Below are positions 7,952 to 15,584 of a DNA stretch of 64,000 bases, in pieces. The DNA comes from Cohnella sp. SGD-V74 (lineage in GTDB: Bacteria; Bacillota; Bacilli; Paenibacillales; Paenibacillaceae). The DNA is taken from contig NZ_PVYW01000021.1 of the NCBI RefSeq assembly GCF_003001675.1, positions 62,001 through 126,000 on the forward strand. The letters are read 5' to 3'. Each line of letters opens with the position of its first letter. The stretch's first letter is position 1. The position numbers were made by a program, and so were the translations under genes. The notes under the pieces were generated by a model. That model had not been told where the DNA came from and ran no database searches. It worked only from the letters and a program-made list of their open reading frames with translations.

Positions 7952-8941
7952 TCAGAAGCGAAGCTCTCTAACCATTTTGTAGCTGCCCGGCTCTGCGCGG
8001 AAGCCGAGGAGATCGCGGTTGATCCGCAGCATCGGGGCGTTCATCGAGTCGTTGTGCGTTCGCAGATAAGGCGCGCCGGCCGCTTGCGCGGAACGGATTC
8101 CGAGCAGCTTCAGGGCAAGCGCGATGCGGCGTCCGCGATATTCGGGCAGCACTCCGGTATATTCCTGGTACAGCGCCCCGGTTTGCTCGTTGCGCATCAG
8201 CGCGACGACGCCGACATAGCGTTCGCCGTCCTTGGCGATATGGAACCACTCGGGCCGCAAGCCGGGGGCGGCGAGCGACCATTTCTTCCATTCCTCGAAC
8301 CAGGGAAAATCGCCCGTATAGCCGGGGATATCCGGATGCGTAATCCGATACAGCTCGTGCAGCTTCCGTTCGTTGGCTTCCCCAGGCTCGTCGGCCAGCG
8401 TGACGAACCGGATGCCGGACCGTTCCGCTTCGCCGATAGAGGCGGCCAGCTTCGGGTCTGCCTCGTATCGTCCCAGCTCCAGCACGGATTCGAAGGTGTG
8501 CCGCTCCTGGGCGTACCCGCGGCGTGCCGCGAAGGCGAGCGACTCCTCGTCCGTCTCGCGGATGAAGTCCATCAGCCGGGAGGCCCGGACTTCCGACGCC
8601 CATTCCAGAAGCGCCGCGTACATCGCCCGGCCGATTCCCTTGCCGCGCAAGTCGGTGCGCACGACGACGAGCTGGTGCAGGGCTCCGGCCTCGGTCCACG
8701 GCGCTCTCCAGGCGATCGCGTAGGCGACGACTTGTCCGGCCTCGTCCTCGGCAACCCATTTCGGACGGTCCCAGCCCCCGAGCTTGCCGTCTTCGTCGTA
8801 ATGCAGCTGTCCGGGCGGGATTCGCTCCTCTTCCTCTAGCAGTCTTTCGGGCGTCGTCGGCTCCGTCCAGACGAGATTAAGAAGCGGTGCCACGTCCTTA
8901 TAGTCGTCCGGGTGGCGCAGTCTGCGAATGGAATAATTCAT
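7952..8941 (-). CDS. Tandem-GNAT N-acetyltransferase
   Basis: A 329-residue soluble protein made of two GNAT folds. The N-terminal domain (about 1-160) has a full acetyl-CoA binding motif A (VRTDLRGKGIGRAMYAAL). The C-terminal domain (about 175-329) has VLPEYRGRRIALALKLLGI with a weaker pyrophosphate loop, so it may be mainly structural. Paired GNAT proteins of this size are common in Bacilli; substrates are mostly unknown, though relatives act on aminoglycosides, mycothiol precursors or amino acids. It is a single transcription unit, closed by the hairpin downstream. Confidence 0.85.
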   Translation of the reverse strand: MNYSIRRLRHPDDYKDVAPLLNLVWTEPTTPERLLEEEERIPPGQLHYDEDGKLGGWDRPKWVAEDEAGQVVAYAIAWRAPWTEAGALHQLVVVRTDLRGKGIGRAMYAALLEWASEVRASRLMDFIRETDEESLAFAARRGYAQERHTFESVLELGRYEADPKLAASIGEAERSGIRFVTLADEPGEANERKLHELYRITHPDIPGYTGDFPWFEEWKKWSLAAPGLRPEWFHIAKDGERYVGVVALMRNEQTGALYQEYTGVLPEYRGRRIALALKLLGIRSAQAAGAPYLRTHNDSMNAPMLRINRDLLGFRAEPGSYKMVRELRF

Positions 8942-9199
8942 CTTTCCGATACCTCCGTTCTCTGTCTCCCGTCATTATCGCACGCCGCCGATCCCTTTTC
9001 ATGGTAAAATTTAAATATAATCAAAGAAGCCGCCTGTCCGCGGCCCGACTCGATCGCCACCTGTCTTCGAGATCGGCGTCAGGATAGGAGCTGCTTTAAG
9101 TGGCTGAACACATCGTGTGATTTGGATTCAAGGGAGGTGTGCCGCTGCCCGGCCACATGAGGGCGCGGCGTGAACGTGAAAATTGTGAAAGGCATCGAG

Positions 9200-10306
9200 A
9201 TGAGGGGCTTCCTGCTCACGCTTATGCTGGCTCTTGCCGGAGGAGCGGTCTTCCTGGCCGTGCAGATGCCGGTTCCGTGGCTGCTCGGACCGATGGTCTT
9301 CGTCTTTGCAGGAACCCGATTCTTTCGCCGGGTGAAGCCGGCGTGGCCGCAGCCGCTGCGCCATTTCGCCGCGGTCGTCATCGGCTATTCGCTGGGCATC
9401 TCGTTCACGAAGCCTATTCTGACCGAGATGGGCAGCCAACTTCCCACGATGCTGCTGCTCTCTGTGCTGCTCCTGCTGCTGTGCGCGGGGATCGCCTGGA
9501 TGACCGCGCGGCTGTCCGGGCTGCCTTATCGGACGGCGCTGATGGGGAGCGTTCCCGGCGGCTTGTCGCAGATGATCCTTCTCGCTCAGGAGACGCGGGG
9601 CATCGACATGACGGTTGTCGTCTTTCTTCAGGTGTCTCGGCTGATGATGATTATTTTCTGCGTGCCGCTCCTCGTGTTCAGTCCGCTGTTCGGCGGAGTG
9701 AAGCACGAGATCGAAGCTGCGGCGGGCGCGGAATCCGCTTCCTGGATGGGTTTGCTCCCGGATATTCTGCCCTATGCCGCTGCGTGCGTCGGAATCGCGC
9801 TGCTGGCCAGGAAAATCCGCTTCCCGTCCCCATTTCTGCTCGGACCGATGATCGTCACCGCAGCGCTTCATCTGTCCGGCGTCCCGGGTCCGGTTCTGCC
9901 GAACGGACTGCTCGACGCCGCCCAAGTGCTGATCGGAGCCTACGTCGGTCTGCTGCTCCGTCCGGAGGAGCTGGAGCACAAGCTCAAGTTCGCCGGAATC
10001 GCCCTTCTGAGCGGCGCGCTTCTGCTCGGAGGAGCGATGGGCTTGAGCGTCCTGCTGGTTGAGCTGCACCCGGTCTCCCACGCGACCGCGTTCCTGGGCA
10101 TGGCTCCGGGCGGGATGGACCAGATGGGCTTTATCGGCAAGGAGGTGCACGCCGACATCGCGACCGTCACCGTCTATCAGCTGTTCCGGACCTGGTTCAT
10201 CTTCTTCGCCGTCATCCCGCTTATGCGCTTCGGTCTGAAGCGTTTCGGCATCGGTAGAAGCCGGGGAGAGGAGACGAGGCGTTCGGCTCGGTCAATCGGC
10301 TCCTAG
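9200..10306 (+). CDS. AbrB-family (duplicated) integral membrane protein
   Basis: About 368 residues and ten predicted membrane helices arranged as two repeats, each with a WLLGPM / FLLGPM and SVPGGLSQM / MAPGGMDQM signature. This is the AbrB/AmoA-like membrane family, often mis-named transcriptional regulator or ammonia monooxygenase; members are putative transporters of unknown substrate. The ATG at 9200 has GAAAGG 7 nt upstream; a GTG at 9170 would add ten residues but lacks an SD. The repeated PGG motifs may line a substrate path. It is followed closely by the broken SDR/synthetase fusion. Confidence 0.85.
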   Translation: MRGFLLTLMLALAGGAVFLAVQMPVPWLLGPMVFVFAGTRFFRRVKPAWPQPLRHFAAVVIGYSLGISFTKPILTEMGSQLPTMLLLSVLLLLLCAGIAWMTARLSGLPYRTALMGSVPGGLSQMILLAQETRGIDMTVVVFLQVSRLMMIIFCVPLLVFSPLFGGVKHEIEAAAGAESASWMGLLPDILPYAAACVGIALLARKIRFPSPFLLGPMIVTAALHLSGVPGPVLPNGLLDAAQVLIGAYVGLLLRPEELEHKLKFAGIALLSGALLLGGAMGLSVLLVELHPVSHATAFLGMAPGGMDQMGFIGKEVHADIATVTVYQLFRTWFIFFAVIPLMRFGLKRFGIGRSRGEETRRSARSIGS

Positions 10307-10350
10307 ATCGCAGCGCAGAGCCGCCGCGAAGATAGAAAGGAGAATGTCCT

Positions 10351-10785
10351 GTGGCTTCCCATGCTTTGTTGGAGCGTCTGCTGTTTCCGTCCATTCGACT
10401 GGATGCGGGGAAGCTGGAACGCCGGCTGGCCGGCAAGACCGTTCTGATTACGGGCGCCAGCTCCGGAGCCAGGGTCGACCTGTTTCCCGCCGATCTCCGC
10501 GAGCCGGAGCAGGTTCTGCTCGCGCATCCCGGCGCAGCGGACGCGGTCGTCGTCGGTGTTCCCGACGAACGGTTCGGTCAGCGGCTGAAGGCATACGTCG
10601 AAATCGCCGCGCTCCCCGGGGCAGCGGCACGCGGGCCGAAGAAAGCCGATCTGACCGAGGACGAGCTTCGCGATTGGCTGCGCGGACGATTAGCGAGATT
10701 TCAGATGCCGGGAGAGATCGTATTCCTGGATCGGCTCCCGTACACTTCCTTGGGCAAGCCGGACCGAAGACGCCTCTCGGAATAG
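10351..10785 (+). pseudogene. In-frame fusion of an SDR start to an acyl-CoA synthetase end (deletion scar)
   Basis: The 144-codon frame joins two unrelated families. Residues 1-40 are the start of a short-chain dehydrogenase, stopping right after the first glycines of the cofactor motif (TVLITGASSG). From about residue 42 it is the C-terminal domain of an AMP-forming acyl-CoA synthetase (VLLAHPGAADAVVVGVPDERFGQRLKAYVE, then the catalytic-lysine region LPYTSLGKPDRR). Neither enzyme can be functional: the SDR lacks its active site and the synthetase lacks its adenylation domain. The SD and GTG start are intact, so a small protein could still be made. The simplest explanation is a deletion of several kilobases between two genes of one former cluster, with the junction near 10470. 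Confidence 0.8.
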
Positions 10786-10827
10786 GGTGATATACAAGTT
10801 TTATCGAGCTAATAGAAAGATACAATG

Positions 10828-10851
10828 GCAAGGCCGCGGCCTTGCTTTTTT
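10828..10851 (+). terminator. Rho-independent terminator
   Basis: The perfect GCAAGGCC/GGCCTTGC stem followed by TTTTTT is a strong intrinsic terminator 40 nt beyond the stop of the fused gene remnant. Confidence 0.85.
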
Positions 10852-10928
10852 GCAGTTTCCTGGCGTTTTATGGCCGTATTTAAGGGTTCTTACCCTGGAA
10901 CAGGATGTCAACACTGAATTTTCCGGCT

Positions 10929-10956
10929 TTCAACTCGCATGCAACTATCATATAAT
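10929..10956 (+). promoter_or_regulatory. Putative promoter of mqo
   Basis: A perfect -10 (TATAAT, 10951-10956) lies 16 bp from a weak -35 (TTCAAC, 10929-10934). The start would be near 10963, leaving a leader of about 150 nt. Confidence 0.5.
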
Positions 10957-10962
10957 AGAGAG

Positions 10963-11114
10963 CAAATAAACTAGTCTATCACGGAAAGTGATGAGATAAA
11001 AGAATGGATCCGGAAAAGGTGCGTAAACCCAACGCGCCTTGGCTTGCTGTGTGCGTAAGCAGGCGGGAGCGTTAAAAACTTTTTTTCAAATATAGCATGC
11101 GAGGAAGGAAAATC
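10963..11114 (+). promoter_or_regulatory. Structured leader upstream of mqo
   Basis: The leader contains a short hairpin (ATCAC-GGAAA-GTGAT, near 10978), a 9-bp stem with a single G-U pair (AAGGTGCGT...ACGCGCCTT, about 11018-11042) and a further GC-rich segment ending in TTTTTTT near 11090. It matches no riboswitch consensus that I can recall. It may be a regulatory RNA with an attenuator-like end or a stabilising 5' structure. Confidence 0.35.
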
Positions 11115-12614
11115 ATGAGCGACAGACAATCTCAAACAGAAGTTATTTTAATCGGGGCCGGCATTATGAGCGCGACGTTGGGAACCCTTTTGAAAGAACT
11201 GGTTCCAGATTGGAAAATCACGGTATTCGAGAAGCTCGCCAGCGCGGGAGAGGAAAGCTCGAACGAATGGAACAATGCGGGGACCGGCCATGCCGCATTG
11301 TGCGAGCTGAACTATACCGTCGAGAAGCCCGATGGAACGGTCGATATCAGCAAAGCCGTCAGCATCAACGAACAGTTTCAGGTATCGAGGCAGTTCTGGT
11401 CTTATCTCGTTAACGGCAGCCTGATTCGCAATCCTCAGGAATTTATTATGCCGCTGCCCCACATGAGCATGGTGCAAGGAGAGAAGAACGTCTCGTTCCT
11501 GAAGAAGCGCTTCGAGGCGTTGTCCGGCAATCCTCTGTTCCAAGGCATGGAATATTCCGACGATCCGGGCAAGCTGAAGGAATGGATTCCGCTCATTATG
11601 CAGGGCCGGAACTTGAACGAGCCGATCGCGGCCACCAAGATCGATTCGGGAACCGACGTCAACTTCGGCGCTCTGACGCGCATTCTGTTCGATCATTTGA
11701 GCCAACAAGGCGTCGGCATAAACTACAAGCATAGCGTGGATAATATGAGACGGACCGCCGACGGCTCTTGGGAGTTGAAGGTTCGCAACCTGAACGGCGG
11801 CTCCGTAGAGCGTCATACCGCGCAGTTCGTCTTTATCGGCGGCGGGGGCGGAAGCCTGCACTTGCTGCAGAAGTCGGGCATTCCGGAAGGCAAAGGAATC
11901 GGCGGCTTTCCGGTCAGCGGACTGTTCATGGTCTGTACGAATCCGGAAATCGTTCAGCAGCATCACGCCAAAGTTTACGGCAAAGCCAAGGTCGGCGCGC
12001 CTCCGATGTCCGTTCCCCATCTGGACACGAGGTTTATCGACAACAAGAAGTCGCTGCTCTTCGGGCCTTTCGCCGGCTTCTCGCCGAAGTTCCTGAAGAC
12101 CGGCTCCATGTTCGACCTGATCGGTACCGTGAAACCGGGCAACGTGATGACGATGCTGGCGGCAGGCGCCAAAAACGTTCCTCTGACCAAGTATCTGATC
12201 GAGCAGGTTATGCTGTCCAAAGAGAAACGGATGGAGGAGCTGCGCGAGTTTATCCCGAACGCCAGAAGCGAGGACTGGGATCTGGTCGTGGCGGGACAGC
12301 GCGTGCAGGTCATCAAGGATACCGCCGCAGGCGGCAAGGGAACGCTGCAATTCGGAACCGAAGTCGTCAGCGCGGCCGACGGCTCGATCGCCGCTTTGCT
12401 GGGCGCCTCCCCGGGCGCTTCCACGGCCGTCTCCGTCATGCTGGAAGTTCTGAAGAAGTGCTTCCCTCAGCAGATGCCGGCTTGGGAGCCGAAGCTCAAG
12501 GAAATGATTCCTTCCTACGGCGTGTCCCTGGCCAAAAATCCGAAGCTCAACGAAGAGATTCACGCGGCTACGGCGCAGGCTCTTGGACTTAGCAGGGAGC
12601 TTCAACCGGTATAA
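11115..12614 (+). CDS. mqo: Malate:quinone oxidoreductase
   Basis: A 499-residue FAD-dependent enzyme that oxidises L-malate to oxaloacetate and passes electrons to the quinone pool at the inner face of the membrane, replacing or supplementing NAD malate dehydrogenase. The Rossmann motif VILIGAGIMSATLGTLLKEL, the EESSNEWNNAGTGHA segment, FIGGGGGSLHLLQKSGIPEG and FPVSGLF are characteristic of Mqo. The start at 11115 has AGGAAGGA upstream; an earlier in-frame ATG lies inside the SD. It is monocistronic, between a leader with possible RNA structure and a clear terminator. Confidence 0.97.
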   Translation: MSDRQSQTEVILIGAGIMSATLGTLLKELVPDWKITVFEKLASAGEESSNEWNNAGTGHAALCELNYTVEKPDGTVDISKAVSINEQFQVSRQFWSYLVNGSLIRNPQEFIMPLPHMSMVQGEKNVSFLKKRFEALSGNPLFQGMEYSDDPGKLKEWIPLIMQGRNLNEPIAATKIDSGTDVNFGALTRILFDHLSQQGVGINYKHSVDNMRRTADGSWELKVRNLNGGSVERHTAQFVFIGGGGGSLHLLQKSGIPEGKGIGGFPVSGLFMVCTNPEIVQQHHAKVYGKAKVGAPPMSVPHLDTRFIDNKKSLLFGPFAGFSPKFLKTGSMFDLIGTVKPGNVMTMLAAGAKNVPLTKYLIEQVMLSKEKRMEELREFIPNARSEDWDLVVAGQRVQVIKDTAAGGKGTLQFGTEVVSAADGSIAALLGASPGASTAVSVMLEVLKKCFPQQMPAWEPKLKEMIPSYGVSLAKNPKLNEEIHAATAQALGLSRELQPV

Positions 12615-12635
12615 TATCCAATCATGCTCGAATCA

Positions 12636-12666
12636 AGGCGCAGGGAGAACACTCCCCGCGCCTTTT
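12636..12666 (+). terminator. Rho-independent terminator of mqo
   Basis: A GC-rich stem (AAGGCGC-a-GGGAG / CTCCC-c-GCGCCTT) with a 4-nt loop runs into TTTT, 22 nt after the mqo stop. Confidence 0.8.
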
Positions 12667-12764
12667 CCGTGTGCTCGGAAAACGGACCCGCGACTCGCAA
12701 AAATCAGGTATGATAGGATAAGAATCGACAATGGGTCATTTTCCCAACTATGGAGGAGCAGCAG

Positions 12765-15392
12765 ATGAGATCTCGGACTTATCGGACAACCGCGTTATTC
12801 GTAATGGCTCTTTTATTATCGGCAGGGAGCTTCTCCTTCGGCGCCGCTCCCGGGGCGTCCGCAGCCGTTCGCTTCGACGGCATGGCCCTGATCGAAGAAT
12901 GGGCCGGCAAAGCCTATCAAGGCAGACAAGCCGGAACTCCCGGCTACGCGAAGGCCGCGGACGATTTGGAGAAACGGATGCGTTCGGCGGGCATGCTTCC
13001 GCTGCTGGGAGAGAATCAATATCGGCAGAGCTACAAAGTCGGTACGGCGTCTTTGAAGAAAGAGCAAGTTTCGTTAAACGGGAAGACGCTTAAGCTGATG
13101 AAGGATTACATGCCTTTCGCCCGATCGGCCGAAGGAAAATATACGTTCCGTTCCGCCTATTACGCCGGTGCGGGACTGTCCGCGGATTATAAGAAGAAAG
13201 TAGACGCACCGGTCGTGTTCAGATGGTTCGACAAAAACGGCAAGTTCCCGGAGGGCATTCAGGATCGCGTTCAACGCGCCGCGGCGCAAGGGGCCAAAGC
13301 CGTCCTGATCGTGACGAACGGAGAACTGAAGGTCGGCAACTACGAGCATCCGCTGAACGCCGAGAAGCTCGGCGTCCCCGTTCTCTATTTGTCGGAGGCA
13401 GCCGCGGAAGCGGCGGGCATTCCTCGCGAGTTCACTCCGGCGGCGCTGAGCAAGCTGGACCTGCGGATCGACCTGTCCATCGACCGTTCCTCCGAACAGG
13501 CCGACAACCTCGTCGGCATTGTTCCGGGCAAATCTGAGGAGAAGGCCATTCTGTGGGTGACGAACATCGACGGCTTCGGCAGCCTTCCGGACGGCAGATG
13601 GTACGAAAGCGCCAAAGCGGGCTCCGCATCCGCCGCGATGATGCTCGACATGGCCCGGCATTACAAAGAAACCAAGCCCGAATATACGATGATCTTCGCC
13701 TTCGTGGGCAGCAAGTGGAAGGGGCAGGAGGGCATCAAGGCGCTGACGGACAAGCTCAGCTTCGACCGCATCGCCGCCACGGTCGAGCTGTATGCGATGG
13801 GCGGGAACGGCAAGCTGGGCGACATGTTCGTGAATTACCTGGACAAGTCTTTCGAAGTGTCCGCCCAAGCCGTGTCGCCCGCGCCGATCTTTAACTCCGA
13901 TCCGGGCAACGCCTTGTCGTCCGTGCTCCGTACGAAGACGAATAAGCTGCTCCTTGTCCGGGATCGGGAGACGTGGGTGGACGATTCGTTGACCGACAAG
14001 GCGGCGAACGTTACCCGAAGCAGTTACGAGAGCGGGGTGCGATCGCTGCTCGAGCTGTCCGATAAATTGTCGCGGCGGATCGCGGAAGAGAATTCCGTCA
14101 GCATGGACTATTCCCGTCTGCCGGTTGCGAAAGCCGAGTTTCAAAATCCGAAGACGACGCTGCACCGCATCGTCACCCGTCATTTTAACGTGTATGCGGA
14201 TGAAAGCTATATCGGCGAGATGACCCCCGATGTGCTGAAAGAAATGGACTCCATCTATGCAAGGGTAGCCAAGTACAACTACTATCCTCTTCCGGAAGCC
14301 AAGGTGAACGCTCTGTTCATGAAGGACGGCAATGCGGCCGCGAAGATCGCGGGGCGCAAAGACTTGGAGGGAAATTCGGAGGCCGCCGGGGGAGGCTTCG
14401 CGAATCTCTCTAACGGCCAAATGTATATTTACATGCGCAGCGGCCCCTTCTCCGGAACGATAGCCCATGAATTGAATCATGCGCTGGCGACGGCCAACGC
14501 TTATGCCGGCGACAACTTCGAGCTGCAGGAATGGCAGGGGCAGAGTCATTTTACGCAGTATCTGCAGCCGAAGGGTCCCTATTCGAACGATATCCGCCAG
14601 ATTATCCGGCATCGTTTCCTTGCCAATCATGAAGTGCCCAAGTTCAAGGAGCTCGTCGCCGGCTACAAGACCGCACTGAACTGGTCGTGGTATACGAAAG
14701 GCGCCCGGAATCCGGACGGTCATCTGTATACGTATTATCTGATGGGTTCCATGTACGCCTTCCTGGAGGATCAGTATGGGGAGAAAGCGGCCCGGCGCGC
14801 GATGTACCGCAACTATATCGACGTGTCCGACGCGCAGAACAATCTCATTCGCGATACCGGGCTTTCCTTGAACGCCTTTCTGGAAAAATGGAGCGCTTGG
14901 GTGCTGCGGGCGGAATCCGCTTCTCCGGCATCGGGCAACGCTGTGCCTCGAACGGACAACAACGGCTTCGATTACATGGTGCTGTATACGAATCCCGGCA
15001 ACGGCGCGACGGGACAGTATTTCGAGCAGGGTCCCGAGGACGGCGACACGATCACGAACGGAACGGTTCGCTACAGCCTTAATCTGACCAGCCCGGATTT
15101 GAAAATCGTTTCGTTGAATCTGTACAAGACGAAGGACGGAGCGCGGTTCGAAATCGCCTATGAGAGCAAGATCAACCGTTTTGTCAGCCTGTTCAACCCT
15201 CCGGACGGAGACAAGCTCATGCGTTTCCAGGAGAAGGCGATCGTCGCGGGCAAAGGCAAGGCGACTGTGCAGTTGAACGGCTCGGAAGTCAAGGCGATGC
15301 GGGAGCTGCCGTTCGTGACCTTTCGCTTCGGCGAAGGCGATGATTTCGCCGTGCTGAGCAACGCGGAATACATGAAAATATTGCAGCAGTAA
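12765..15392 (+). CDS. Secreted fusion of inactive M28-like domain and HExxH metallopeptidase
   Basis: 875 residues from the ATG at 12765 (SD GGAGGA). A signal peptide (1-34, ending GASA) is followed by an M28 aminopeptidase-like region with an inserted PA-type domain (about 120-250). The M28 metal ligands are gone: the usual HxD is NID (N267, D269), the Asp of GADDNASG is missing (AGSASAAM) and the Glu-Glu pair is S316-K317. A second domain follows with a gluzincin motif, HELNH (H568, E569, H572), and a downstream helix of peptidase-MA type (YYLMGSMYAFLEDQYGEKAARR). The C-terminal 130 residues look like a beta domain. The protein is probably an exported zinc protease whose dead M28 part binds peptide. 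I know no named family with this pairing. Confidence 0.75.
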   Translation: MRSRTYRTTALFVMALLLSAGSFSFGAAPGASAAVRFDGMALIEEWAGKAYQGRQAGTPGYAKAADDLEKRMRSAGMLPLLGENQYRQSYKVGTASLKKEQVSLNGKTLKLMKDYMPFARSAEGKYTFRSAYYAGAGLSADYKKKVDAPVVFRWFDKNGKFPEGIQDRVQRAAAQGAKAVLIVTNGELKVGNYEHPLNAEKLGVPVLYLSEAAAEAAGIPREFTPAALSKLDLRIDLSIDRSSEQADNLVGIVPGKSEEKAILWVTNIDGFGSLPDGRWYESAKAGSASAAMMLDMARHYKETKPEYTMIFAFVGSKWKGQEGIKALTDKLSFDRIAATVELYAMGGNGKLGDMFVNYLDKSFEVSAQAVSPAPIFNSDPGNALSSVLRTKTNKLLLVRDRETWVDDSLTDKAANVTRSSYESGVRSLLELSDKLSRRIAEENSVSMDYSRLPVAKAEFQNPKTTLHRIVTRHFNVYADESYIGEMTPDVLKEMDSIYARVAKYNYYPLPEAKVNALFMKDGNAAAKIAGRKDLEGNSEAAGGGFANLSNGQMYIYMRSGPFSGTIAHELNHALATANAYAGDNFELQEWQGQSHFTQYLQPKGPYSNDIRQIIRHRFLANHEVPKFKELVAGYKTALNWSWYTKGARNPDGHLYTYYLMGSMYAFLEDQYGEKAARRAMYRNYIDVSDAQNNLIRDTGLSLNAFLEKWSAWVLRAESASPASGNAVPRTDNNGFDYMVLYTNPGNGATGQYFEQGPEDGDTITNGTVRYSLNLTSPDLKIVSLNLYKTKDGARFEIAYESKINRFVSLFNPPDGDKLMRFQEKAIVAGKGKATVQLNGSEVKAMRELPFVTFRFGEGDDFAVLSNAEYMKILQQ

Positions 15393-15519
15393 ACTCTCCG
15401 CGAAATGACGGTCATCCCTCCGTCCGCAAAATTCGCCGTGGTGTAACCCATATCACTGAAACTCTCCTGTTTTTCCGACTAGGATGGGGAATAAGCATCG
15501 GCAGTCGCCGTTAAAGCGC

Positions 15520-15536
15520 GTTCCGGGACACGGAAC
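15520..15536 (+). other. Small hairpin upstream of acetolactate synthase
   Basis: A 6-bp perfect stem (GTTCCG/CGGAAC) with a 5-nt loop lies about 50 nt before the synthase start. It is not followed by a T-run and no T-box sequence (GGTGG- or TGGAACCGCG-type) accompanies it. Its role is unknown. Confidence 0.3.
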
Positions 15537-15584
15537 CGACGAACTCGGCGCACAGCGGGGCTTTTCCACAGGGGGGATCGATTC

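Noticed and set aside
9128..10150. 340-codon minus-strand frame (His/Gln/Arg-rich) opposite the AbrB-type gene
   Set aside because: The composition is that of an antisense frame to a membrane protein gene; no SD or homology is visible.
15393..15584. T-box or leader attenuator before acetolactate synthase
   Set aside because: There is no T-box sequence, no specifier-loop pattern, no leucine- or valine-rich leader peptide and no terminator in the leader.
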